Below, in pieces: positions 11,362 to 23,300 of a stretch of 64,000 nt of DNA. The stretch comes from Ctenosaura bakeri (lineage: Eukaryota > Chordata > Lepidosauria > Squamata > Iguanidae): the NCBI GenBank assembly GCA_948474755.1, contig CAOLHI010001237.1, positions 62,001 to 126,000 of the forward strand. Direction: 5' to 3'. The stretch's first letter is position 1. Every line of letters begins with the position of its first letter. The position numbers and the translations under genes are program-made. The notes below the pieces were generated by a model. The model did no database searches. It was not told the DNA's origin and saw only the letters and a program-made list of their open reading frames with translations.

Positions 11362-14300
11362 CTACATAGGAAAGGACATGGATAAGTGAGGCCTGATGCC
11401 TGGCCAAATGCTACTCCAGGAGCAGTGATCCTCCTCTAGACCAAGGTGTGGGAGTACCTTTGTTTCCCAGTTAATTCTAACATAAATCTATTTCCTCTTC
11501 ACCACAAGGAGAAGTAATTGGTTTCACACTGAGGGGATGGTTATGCTCACTCCTAATTTACAGAAACCACTGTATGGGGAAAGTAATACAGTTGCCCCTA
11601 AGGGCAAGATGTGGAAGAAACAATTTCTTCTTTCTGTATGTCATAATCTGGTTTATAGTGAGCTGTGGGAAAAGGGAGGGATGGAATCTAATCTCCCCCT
11701 GCAGAATGTTTTTTCCATCACTGTGAAGGATTCTGTGTTCAGCTTAATTTAGAAACCTAAATCCTACCTCTTTAGACCTCAGTCTGCAAATAGCAGAGAT
11801 GAGGAGGTTGGCGGGTAGGGTATGTAGACCCACACACTCTTCCATATGTTCTGACAGTGCATAAGGCAAGCCACAGATCAGGGCTTTTGAAGTGTTCTGA
11901 TTTTAACTGAAGCTAAGGAACATCATCTTACAAATGTACCTTGTGCCATGCTATGAAGACTTGTTCCATAACTTCCACTGACTAAAGAGACCTTCTAGAA
12001 GCTAGTGCCCTCCAGATATATTAGGAATTCATCTTCCATCAACCACAACCAGCATGAAAACTGGTCAGGAGTGCTGGGAGTCACAGTCCAGAACATCTAG
12101 AGAGCTCCAGACTGGGGAAGGCTACGTTAGAAGTAAGGTGTTTTTCAACAGCAGTTGTTGTTCTGTGCCTTCATGCCATTTCTGACTTATTCCGATCCTA
12201 AGGCAAACCTCTCATGAGGTTTTCTGGGGCTGAGAGTGTGTGATGCACCCAAGATCATCCAATGGGTTTCCAGGGCTGAGCAGGGAATTGAAACCTGGTC
12301 TCCAGGGTCATAGTTTAATGCTCAAACAACTATGCCATGATGGATCTAACAACAGCGGTACTAACCTTTTAAAATGCCTTTCCAGAGAAAAATTCATCCA
12401 ACTCTTTAACACTTACTATTCAAGGAGCAATTTAAAACTTGTCTTGTTACGCTTTTTTGAACTCAGTGACTAAGACGAGTTTGATCCTGGATTTCTTTAG
12501 AAGCAGACCCCTTGAAGTCAACAAGAAGCCAGCTGGTCATGACATGATTTTAGTGGGTCTGCTCCCACTGAATTTGGATCAAACCACTGGTGTTTTGTTC
12601 TTAATGTTCATTTCCTATATACTGACTTTTATTTATGTTGATATTTTAAATTGAATTTGCTTGCAATACAAAGTAATTTGGCATCTTTCAAAAACACTTC
12701 CATGTCTTTTGTTGCAAGCTGCTTGAATTAATGTTTATGAAGCTGACTAGACATTAAAGTAAATAAATACAAATTTGCGAGAAAGTCAAACTGAAAAACC
12801 TTAAGATTAACTGATAAACCGCACAGTAACAAAACATTATGTATCAGTTTTCCAAAGTACATGGCATATCTGCATTTATATTATTACAAAACTTACAGAT
12901 CTAGCAAAATCCATACTTATAAGTTACTACAACTGTTAGAATTAACTTCAAAACTGGTAGGGAGGTGAAATTCTAGTTTTATTATTTCTCTCAAAGATTT
13001 TCTGTGTTTTCCCACTGGCTGCCTTTGGACAAATGTCTTTAGTTTTAGCCCAATAATGAAAAGTCATTATTGGGCTAAAACTCCATTGCCTATGCTGGCC
13101 AAGGTATTTGGGGAGCTGTAGTTCTACTTTTGTTTCATTTAATAACCCAAGATATGAACATGATATGAAGGCTTTCCCCACTGATATAGACCTTTGCTCT
13201 CTGGTGAAAGAAACCAGGAAAACCATAGCATCCTATTTCAGCCACACTAGAAAACTATGATTACCAACTAGAATATTAAAACAACTTCAAACCATGATTT
13301 ATGAACCTAGGCTTGTTCTTCAGATGGTAAGCATGGATCTGACCACTGGCTACATCCCATTTAAGTTATTGTAATGGGTCAGAGAGCCAGTATCGTGTAG
13401 CGGTTTCAGCGCTGGACAACGACTCTAGAGATCAGGGTTCAATTCCCTGCTTGGTCATGGAAACCTACTGGGTGACCTTGGGTGAGTCACATACTCTCAG
13501 CCCCCAGAAAACCCTCTGATAGGTTTGCCTTAGGGTCACCATGAGCTGGAAATGACTTGAAGGCACACAACAGTATCAACAATGTTTGGATTACTCTACT
13601 GTATGTGGAGCTGCCTTTAAAGAGGGTTTGGAAACTTCACTTGGTACTAAGAGCTGCAATTGGAGAGTTAACTTGAGTTGGTCCTAGGGATCATACAACT
13701 CTCCTGCTCCAACACTTTACTGGCTGCTGGTATGCTTCCAGGGACAATTCAAAGTGCTGGTTATGACCTATAAAGCCCAATACAGCTTAGGTCCAAGTTA
13801 TCTGACAGACCACATCTCCCCACATAAACCTGCCCAGACCCTGAGATCTGCAGGAGAGGCCCTTCTCTCAATCCCACCACCTTAACAGGTACAGCTTGTG
13901 GGAAGGTGAGATAATGGCCTTCTGGGTGGTTGCCCCCACTTTGGAACACCCTTCCCCAGGGAGGCTAGAATGGCCCCTTACTTGCTATCCTTCCATTGAC
14001 AGGTATAAAGATGAGGATGATGACTGTTATTCAGATAGGCTTTTAGAATTGACAGAAAAGGGCTGCAAGAGCTGTATTATTTTAAATTGCATTAACTTTA
14101 AAATCTTTTTCAAAGTGTATGTTTTTAAAATGGTTAATACTTTGGTTTTAACACCGGTTTTTTGTATATTTTTACTTGTAATTTTTTTACACATTTAAGC
14201 TGTCTTGGGTCCTAATCTTGGGGGAACAGTGGGATGTAAATAAAGGTGGTGATGATGATGTCAAGAGGTTCATATAAAAAAAAGAAGAAAACTGTGGCTA

Positions 14301-17300
14301 ATTAGAAGCCTTCTGGTTTGTCTGCTCAAGCTGTGGTGGGAGGAACAAAAGGGTTGCATGCACGGGCAAAGTCTTAACAAGGCAAGTTATAGCCTTCTGG
14401 TTTGCTGCAAAGCCCTCACCCACAAATATGTGTTCCTTCTCATTCCCTTTCTCCTACCTTGTCACTTCCTCAGCCCAGGCAGCAGGGGGCGCTCACTCAT
14501 CCCCAGCACTCATTCCTCTCACAGTGCCCTTCTGGCGTATCTGCAATGAAAAGGACACCTCTCTGTCACGCTTGCCATTCCAAACTCCAGTGATGTAGAC
14601 TCGAGTTGACTGATTTGGACTCAAGTCAGACTTAAGTCACTTCAGTGACTCGACTCGGCCTTGACTTGGCAAATACTACACACTGACTCGACTTGAGACT
14701 TGCATATTTTTAGTGACTGACTTGCTGCCCTTGGTTCAGTAACATAACACATTCATATAGAAACCTTACAACTTACTGGTCACATGACGATCTGTCTCAA
14801 GCCCAACGTGTGGACACATTTCTCAGAGGGAAGAGCAAACGGATTAGGCAATGGGATTGAGGTGGGACTGAAGTCTGACAGCAGCCTGTCCCTACTACAT
14901 ATCAAAGGAGCTTTCTAAAAATTTTCCTAAGAGCGGAAGGCAAGACTCATGCCCAGAGTGCAAGGTGTGTATCTCAGAGGGGAACAGAAAATGCAAAGGG
15001 CTTGAGGAGGAAAGATCCTTCCTTCTAAAGCTCTTAAAGCTTCAGTAATGGTGACTAAGAAGGATCTATTCCTCACTTCTGAAAGAGTCTCCAGCTTTGC
15101 AAATGGGAAGTAAGAAGGATCCTGTCCCTCACTTCCAAAGCTGAAGATGGCAAAATCACAAAAGTGGAGGGCTGACTCTACTTAAATTATTAAAATTGAC
15201 TTTGCTCGACTCTGACCAGAAATTCTGGAATACAGGTTGGGGTATAAAGTTGGCTCCCAGACTTGAGAGTTGACTTGAAAGTATCTTAACAAGGAGTTGA
15301 GACTCAACCTGAGACTTGAAGTAATACATCAATGCCAAACTCTATTTACTTTCTCCCAGTTTTCAAAACATTCAGAATAACACGATCATGTTGTGTCAAG
15401 CGCTTCACAATCAGCACTGGGCAATAGCCCATTTCTGGGCTCAGTTCTAAGTACAGCTGCGGGTTTAACTTTAACAGATTTAATTATTTCGGAGCTTTTC
15501 CAACCCCTGCCTCCCCCCCCCCGATCTCAAGCACTTCTTTTCCAGGGGAACCTCCCCTCTCAGCAGCTCCGATAGGGTTAGGGATAGGGTTTAAAAACCC
15601 ACTTCTGGTCCTCTTCCTCATCCATCAGCAGCTGCTTGGTCAACTAGGGATGGCTTGCAGCCCAGTTTCTCAGCATTACAAACCCTCTCCCAAGCCCCCA
15701 CACACCCAAGGAAGGAGATGGGTGAGAGAGGAAGTATAGGGCCAACATGCCCACCCCTGCTTTCACTCTTCTTTCCCTGAACTGTCTGGTACTGTAGGTG
15801 TCTGTTCTCCCTACTACGCCTAGACCCTCTTCTCACAGACATAGACACCCATTTTGATATTTATGATTTTCCCACTTTTGCGTGAGTTCTGCACACCTAA
15901 CTCTAGCAAATGTGCAGGGCTGACTGTACTCTTAAATTCAAATTCAGTCCCTGTATCTTCCTTATAGATCACCTTGGTCATAGCCAAGCATGGTTAACAA
16001 AAGGGGCAGAAGGATCCCCCTTTAAGATATTTCCCAACTTCTGAAAGCTAACTCTTGAGAGCAGCTCATCTCTTTGGATACTTAAAAAAACCACCAAAAA
16101 AGCTCTGAAGCTTCAAATGGCTTGGGACCCGCTATCACCCATATCTACCTATCTGAATGCTAGGGTCCACTACAGTCCTCTTTTCAGATTATTCTTCCAC
16201 CACATAAAGTGAGATGAATGGCTACTAGAGCAGGACATTTCAGGAGTGTAATTGTGAATTCCCCTCTCTCAACACAAACAGAAAGTCATGGCTGGCATCT
16301 ACATTACAATGTCCCAGGTCAACATTCTAACTGGCTTTTGAGGGACAAAAAAAACTTTGAAGAAGCAGGCCCTGTTACGTCCCACCATTACTCTTCTATG
16401 GTGCAGCTGCACTGGACTGTTCCCAGGTAATCGCTTCATGAGGGGTTACACCCCCATTATCGGAGATCAGTGCCAGGCTGTTTTGTACCCTAAGCAAGGG
16501 TAACTATTCACCCATCCCCCAAAATTTCTAACTTCAACTTCCGAAAGCTGATGTCTTGTAGAAAAAATAAAAAGCACGAAACTTAAAAACTGCTGAATGT
16601 ATTGGCCCAATAAACTGCAAAAATATCTACCCGTTGCCAACAAAGAAGAGTTTTTCTTTCCTGAACCAAAAATATCACTAAATTTCAAAAATAAAAATAA
16701 AGAGACATAAAAAGGATAAATAAAAACAGAAGATAGAAATTTTTCATAAGATGTTGTAATTAATTATATTCCACAGAACTGTTGTGGTATTTCATTTGAA
16801 ATTAAAAAAATATAAATTGCCAGTTGCATTTTTACAAGAGTGAAAGAAACCTAACGTGTATAAAACTGTGTCCCTCAAGGATCAGTACTGTGCCCCACTG
16901 AGGTATGAACCCCCAGCAAGCTGCCTAGTTGGCCTAATGATAGCACCAGCTGTGTCTGAGGTGAAGTCACAGGGAAAGCTGCATTTCCAGAATGGCTCCC
17001 ATCCAATTTTCAAAAGACAAGGTCTGAAAGTGTAAACAGGCAGCAGCCCTTTTTCTAACTTCTCCCTGCACAAACCCAGCCCACTCCCCCACCTCAGAAT
17101 ACCTCATCGAGCTCTCTCTGTGTTTCCTCCTCCATCCGCCGGATGTCAGCCATGTTTAAATCCACCCACTTATCCAACCAACAAAACAGCTGCCTGTGGA
17201 AGTTGGTAAAGAGGCGTCTTTCTTGCTGTAAGAAGAGAAGAAAGGCTTCAAGAAACCAGGATTCTGAGAAGACAAGGGGCCAGAAAGCAAGGGAACTCCA

Positions 17301-20300
17301 GCACAGAAGGAACTAAACCCGTGTCTCATTTTGCAAAGCTACCAGGACAAGCTAAGCTTTAGCCACCATCCCCATGACCCAAAAGAGGCAAGAAAGCATC
17401 AGATCACCATTTTCTAACAAACTACCGGAATCAGGGTGAGGAATCTCAAGCCTGGACTCACCTTCTGGATAAATTTTTCCACTCGACCTTGAAGGCCCCA
17501 CCAGCGGAACTTCACTGTTACAAGTTTGTAGGCACACATGTGGGGACAATCTTCATTATTGGCTAGTTCCCGCTAACAAGGAAGAAAAAGGGATGGAGAG
17601 GAAAATGAAGTCATGAGGGTTAGTCTTACAATTACTGTTGATGCTCATAACACAAATGTTCCACTTAGCTGAAACATCTGAGGAAGTTCTGAGACAAGCA
17701 AGAAGGGGTATGGTGAGATTCAGCAAACATTTCTCATATGTATTTTGGCCACTGTTATCCTTGTTTTCTCTCTTCCCCATGGAATGCACAATCCCTGGTT
17801 TACACCACACAATTTAATCTAACTCAGTAGAGTTTAAAAAATTCTTGCCCCTTGAAAATGTCTTTAAGAGAAACTCACTGAGGCACAATAAAACGATTTA
17901 ATTTATGTTTCCATCAATTCCTTCACAGAGTCCTGGGCTTTCAAAAGCAATGCTAGTGGATGGCAAGTTGACAGGCTCTACCAAACTGGTCACAGCATGA
18001 ACCGGGCAGCAAACTGTGTATCTGCTATCCAAAAACCAGCCTGGCTAAGTACAGAGAGGCTCCTCACCAAAAGGTGATGGTGAGGACGATGGTGATGAAC
18101 TAGTCACAGTAATTGTGTTCATTGTTCCTGTGATGAACACAATGAGAGTGTGGAAGAGTTACAGAGTGCATCAGCAAAGAGACTACTTGCATCAGTGAAA
18201 TCACAGATCTTTGAAGTGTATCTTGCTTGTTTGCCTAAGAAAGCTAGTCCAAATTTATGGACCCCTTGTTACTCTACTATGAATAGATCTTTCGCAGAGA
18301 ATCCTTCAAGCAATTCTAGAGACTAAAGTGTATATGAAAGGGAACAGAAAACCCACACCTGAGGTCCTATTTTCAAATTCTACTGGATGGACATACCTTC
18401 CAGTCAGGACCAAGAGGACCTCTGCCTGTCTTCTGTGATTTGAAAAGAGCTGGGTCTTCATCGGGCTTGTAATCCTGGGTAGGGGAAAAAAGGAAGAGTG
18501 CAAAGATGACCAAGGCTGTAGCACTGGACAAAGGAACCGAAAATAAAATAAAAAAGAATGAAAGGATTAATATCATGTAGACTTTAAGGAGCAGGGGTCT
18601 GAATCCCAGGTAGGGAAAGAGTCAGAAAAGATCTTTCTCCCTCTGCCCTAAAAAGCAGGTATGACTCTCCTCCAAGGAATAAATTGTTAAGTTTCCTGAT
18701 GTATTTTGAACAGAAATCAACTCCTCTAAATTACAGAACGAAAAGGCGGGGGGTGGGGAACCAGCCTCTACAACAGGAGTGGAAATCCTGCAGTCCATAG
18801 GGCCTCTCCCCTGCTATGGTTTTTTGCGGTAGGTGGAGTGGGAAGGAGAATTATTGCTCCTAGAGGCCTCTGGGAGCAGCAATTCTCCTAAACAGGTGCA
18901 AGTTTTCCTGTTTGAATTTTTTGGAACTAAAAAAAAAATCTATTTTTAGAAACCTGCAAGTGAACCTCCATACCACTTCTAGTTTCTTTTTTTTTTCCAA
19001 AAAAGTTGAGGTTAATGTAACCTCCTGGTCCCACAGCGCTCACTCACTTCTAAAGAACCGCTGGGAAAGGAAGAATACTTTTCAAGTATCACTATACAAC
19101 TTTAGCAAGAATATGGTGGAAAGAGTTTTAAGCTGTTGCTGCAGTTATTCTGATTTGACACCAAGAAGAAGATATAGGCTTGCATTCATGCAGTGGTGAA
19201 AACAAAACATTCCCGAAATTATCCTTACTAAGGAAAACAAAGACTCCTCTGCTGCTTACAGGCACAATTGAAGTCCTAGGTAGGATGTGGGTATTTGCAA
19301 GCTAAAAGCGAACAAAACAGAAAATGAGCAGAGAGGTACAAGGCTACAACCATGCCTGTATCACAGGCAACCTCCCTGGACATCTCACCCACAATGTTGA
19401 GCTTTGAGGAAATACCTCAGAGGTAGGCATTTGCTCCTGCTAGAAAGTTCTGTTGGCCACTTTCTGGGGCAGGCAAGGCTCTCTATAGAGCCGTCAGATG
19501 GCAGTACATATCTTCTTGCCTTATACACAAAAGTCCTGGCGTCTGTGCGGCCAGAACCTATTCTTCCAAGCTCTTTTAAAATGTGTGTCTGCACATGCCT
19601 TCAACTTGCATGTCAACTTATGGTGACCCCATGAATTTCACAGGATTTTCTGAGGAAAGGAATTCTCAGAAGTGGTTTTGCCAGTTCCTTCCTCTGTCAT
19701 ATAGCCCACAGGGCCTGGTATTCATTGGGGGTCTCCCATCCATATACTAAGCAGGGCTGATCCTGCTTAACTTCCAAAGTCAGATGGAATCTGGTACCTT
19801 TAGGATGTTTAGGCCATTCTCTCGAAATAGATTAATTCAAATGTATAGCAGAGAAGAAAACAAAAGTCTGTTTGAGGAAGCTACAGTCCAAAGCGACATA
19901 AGAAGGCTAGTTTGTGCTGTTCAGGCTCTGAAGTCACAAAAGGATCCTTCTTTCCTATCAGGAAGCTGAGATGAAAAGAAGCAACTGCTCCTCCTCTCCC
20001 ATCGTAATGCCCCTGACTTCCCTACTAGGTCACACTTTTGCCAACTGCTTCTTTGACTGTCGAGTAAGAATCAGGTTGCCCCTTACGTCATCTGACACTT
20101 GTGTCCGGTCGCCAATGTCTATATGAACAACCTCAACATCTTTCCAGGTCTCAGCATCAAGCCCATGAACCTGTGGAAGAAAAAGGGGAAGGACTGTATT
20201 TGGGACATATCTCAGAAGTCTTGTGTATCAAATTCAAGACATTTGGGACAAGAACTCTGAAAGCAACTCACTCCTAGCAATCCCTGACCTTAGCTTCACA

Positions 20301-23300
20301 GCCTGTATGTTTTACATCCACTGACAGCAAATAAGTATCTAAGAGGCCACCTGCTCTGGTGTGAACCTATACCCATCTCTTAAGATTACCAGAGAACTAT
20401 TTGTGCGTTTAAGAAAATCTGAGCTTTTACTTTTAAGTGGTTTAGAACAATAGTTAAAATTAAGTTATTGTTTAAAAACATGAGTAAGTTTGGCCTGTTT
20501 GTCAAATGTGAGGTACACATGCTGGTAGGTGACAAGTTTGTTGTGAAACTGGAAACTTTGTGCATTTCTAGGCATGTGTTCACTTTCTTCGCTTCATTTC
20601 TTAAGTTCATATCTCATCTTTCCCTTACAAAAAAAAACAATAAAAAAGATGGCTAGCATAGATTAACATAGAAAATTATAATTAAATACATCAACAATAA
20701 CAAGAACTAAAGATCACCCTCCAGTTAAAACCTACCTTAAAGTCAGCTTTTTAAAAGCCAAAGGTACGTCCCAAATTTTTAAATAAATGTATTTTCCTGC
20801 TAGCAGACAGACAACAAACATGAAGTCAGCCTGACCTCCCTTGGCAGAGAATTCCAAAATGTGGGAAGAAAAACTTACATTTTCTTGATCACCTAAATCT
20901 GGTTTGTGCCATGTTTCAATTTTAACGAAGAAATCTTCTTTCATGTATTCGTTCTGTGTAATGAGAGGGGAAATTAGTTACCCGAGTCCTTTGCGGTGGC
21001 CCAGAATCCTATGAGGACTACAAACGTCAAAGCCAAAAATGACTTCTATCAGTATATTACCCAGAATGCTCTGGTTAAATTCCTGTGGGTGACACACAAC
21101 AAGTGAACAACCCAGAGTGAGTGTGAGTTTACCATAAACAAGGATGCAGCTATACCCACAATGTTAGAGAAGTTTGGGGTAACAAGGGAAGCTGAGAAGC
21201 CCTGCCTGCCCACCCACAGTTGTCCCTTTCCCCAAGCAACTCACCGTAATGACTGCAGCAGATGAGACCAAAACAAGAGAAAGAAAGAGAGCATGTTAAG
21301 ACAGCATTGTAAAGCAAAAAACTTTCTTCAACAGATTGAGAGAAATTTTCCTAGCACAGTGAGTTCCCAGTTACTGCATACTGTATCATTCTAAACCAAT
21401 AATGTGCCCAAGATGTTAGCCTTCTGAACAAGACTTAAAAGTCTAGCCTCCAACAAGATCAGAATCACACAGTGAGAGATAAACCTTTTGGCCTCATCCC
21501 TATATATGGTCTCCTGGTCCTTCATCTTCACAGCTCCTTCTATATTGCAGGGTTAATGTCTACTTGTACAGGGTACCCTAACAATTCAAATATCTTAGGC
21601 TGTCCTTAGGTAAGGACAGCCTAAGATATTTTGCTGTCTGAGATGAAGCAGCTAAAGATGGGTCCTATCCTCGTGCATAGTACCCAAAATCAACCAAATT
21701 ATTTTGACACATGAAAGAGAAAATCCCACAAGCACTTCTTCTCCTTTTCAGTTAGTAAAAATAGAATAACAAACTAACAGTTAGCAATCCTTTCGTGACA
21801 ATCTACTGCTTGAGGGACTGGCCTCACTCTGTCAATTAGCAGAGCTGACTCTGTGGTTCTGTATGGCACAGGGAGGCTCCTTGCTTCAGAAATTACATCT
21901 CCCAGTTCATGGAGACAGGTGAAGAGGATCCCACAAAAGGAGATAATACCATTAATTATTTAGCGGGGGACCTCCTGCAAGGGGTTTGCATTTTTTACAA
22001 AAACCAGTATTTTCTAAGAGCATGACTTTAAACATTTAGCCCTCCAAATGCTTTAGTGTTCAATTCCCATTATCCTTGACCAGTGGCCATGATGGATGGA
22101 GTGAGGGTAGTTGTAGGCTGAACAATCTGGAAGGCCAAAAACTCCTAATCTCTGTTTTAGAAGAATGATTAAAAAAATAAATAAATCAGGTACCACTCTC
22201 ACTTCTACCCTGCTGAGAGATTCCATTTTCCTCTGACTCACTCTTTACATCTATAGTACTTCAAATACTATGCCAGAAAGATCCACCAGTCCTTTGAAGC
22301 TTGTCAGAAGAGCAATTTTAGGCAAGCAACCTTTCCCAATTGTCTCCTTGCAAAGTTCCCCCAGCCAACTGGAACTGCAGCCAGATAATATTGGACAGGT
22401 TGTAGGTCAATGCTTGTACTTTTCTGAATTACAAGTCACAGTCATATCACTGAAGGGATTCTGGGAACTGTAGTCCAAAGCATCACTTCCCCAAGCTGTG
22501 CTTCAGGCTAAGCTCAAAGGAAGACAATAGCAAAAGAAAGGCAGGATGCTCCCACAATCCTCTGCCAGGAAGGCCATTTGGGGGCACTGGGCTCCCGTGG
22601 CAGAAAAGCACATGACACAGGAGCGAGATATGACACAAGAATGTGAAAAGTTTTCTTGGACAGTTTGAAAACTAACATTCTATACAACTATCTCCCCAGC
22701 TAAAATATACTCAGTCGCCCCCAACAATAGGTTCTCCCTCATTTCTCCACCCTTCTCAGGGCTCACCTGTTCGACAGTAAGGATAGGCATTCCAGGCTCT
22801 TTCATGAACAACTAGGGACCCCTCAGGGGCAAACATCTTAATAAATCCAGGAACTTTGCTGTAAGAGAGAGAAGGAGAGGAAAACATTATATAAAAGTCT
22901 GAATTTTTGGACTTCTGTGCCCAGGGCAATTCTTACCTCTGGAGGTGGTAGATCTTATGAGTGTACTGCCCCCGTTCACCCTCTCGCTCATAGGGTTCAT
23001 TTGTGAGCACTTCAATTCCTTCACCACCGCCAGTGTTGTTCTTGCTGGCTTCAGCCACAGAGAATAACTGCCCAACTTGATACTGAGAAAGACAAAAGAG
23101 AAGGCCAACTGAGGAAGTGAAAAAAGAAGGGTAAATACTGTCTCAAGAGCCACTATGGTGTAGTGATTTGAGTGCTGGACTATGACACTGCAAACCAGAG
23201 TCTGATTCCCTGCTCAGCCATGGAAACCACTGGGTGACCTTGGATGTGTCACACACTCTTAGTCCCAGAAAACCTCCTGACAGGTTCACCTTGGGATTGC

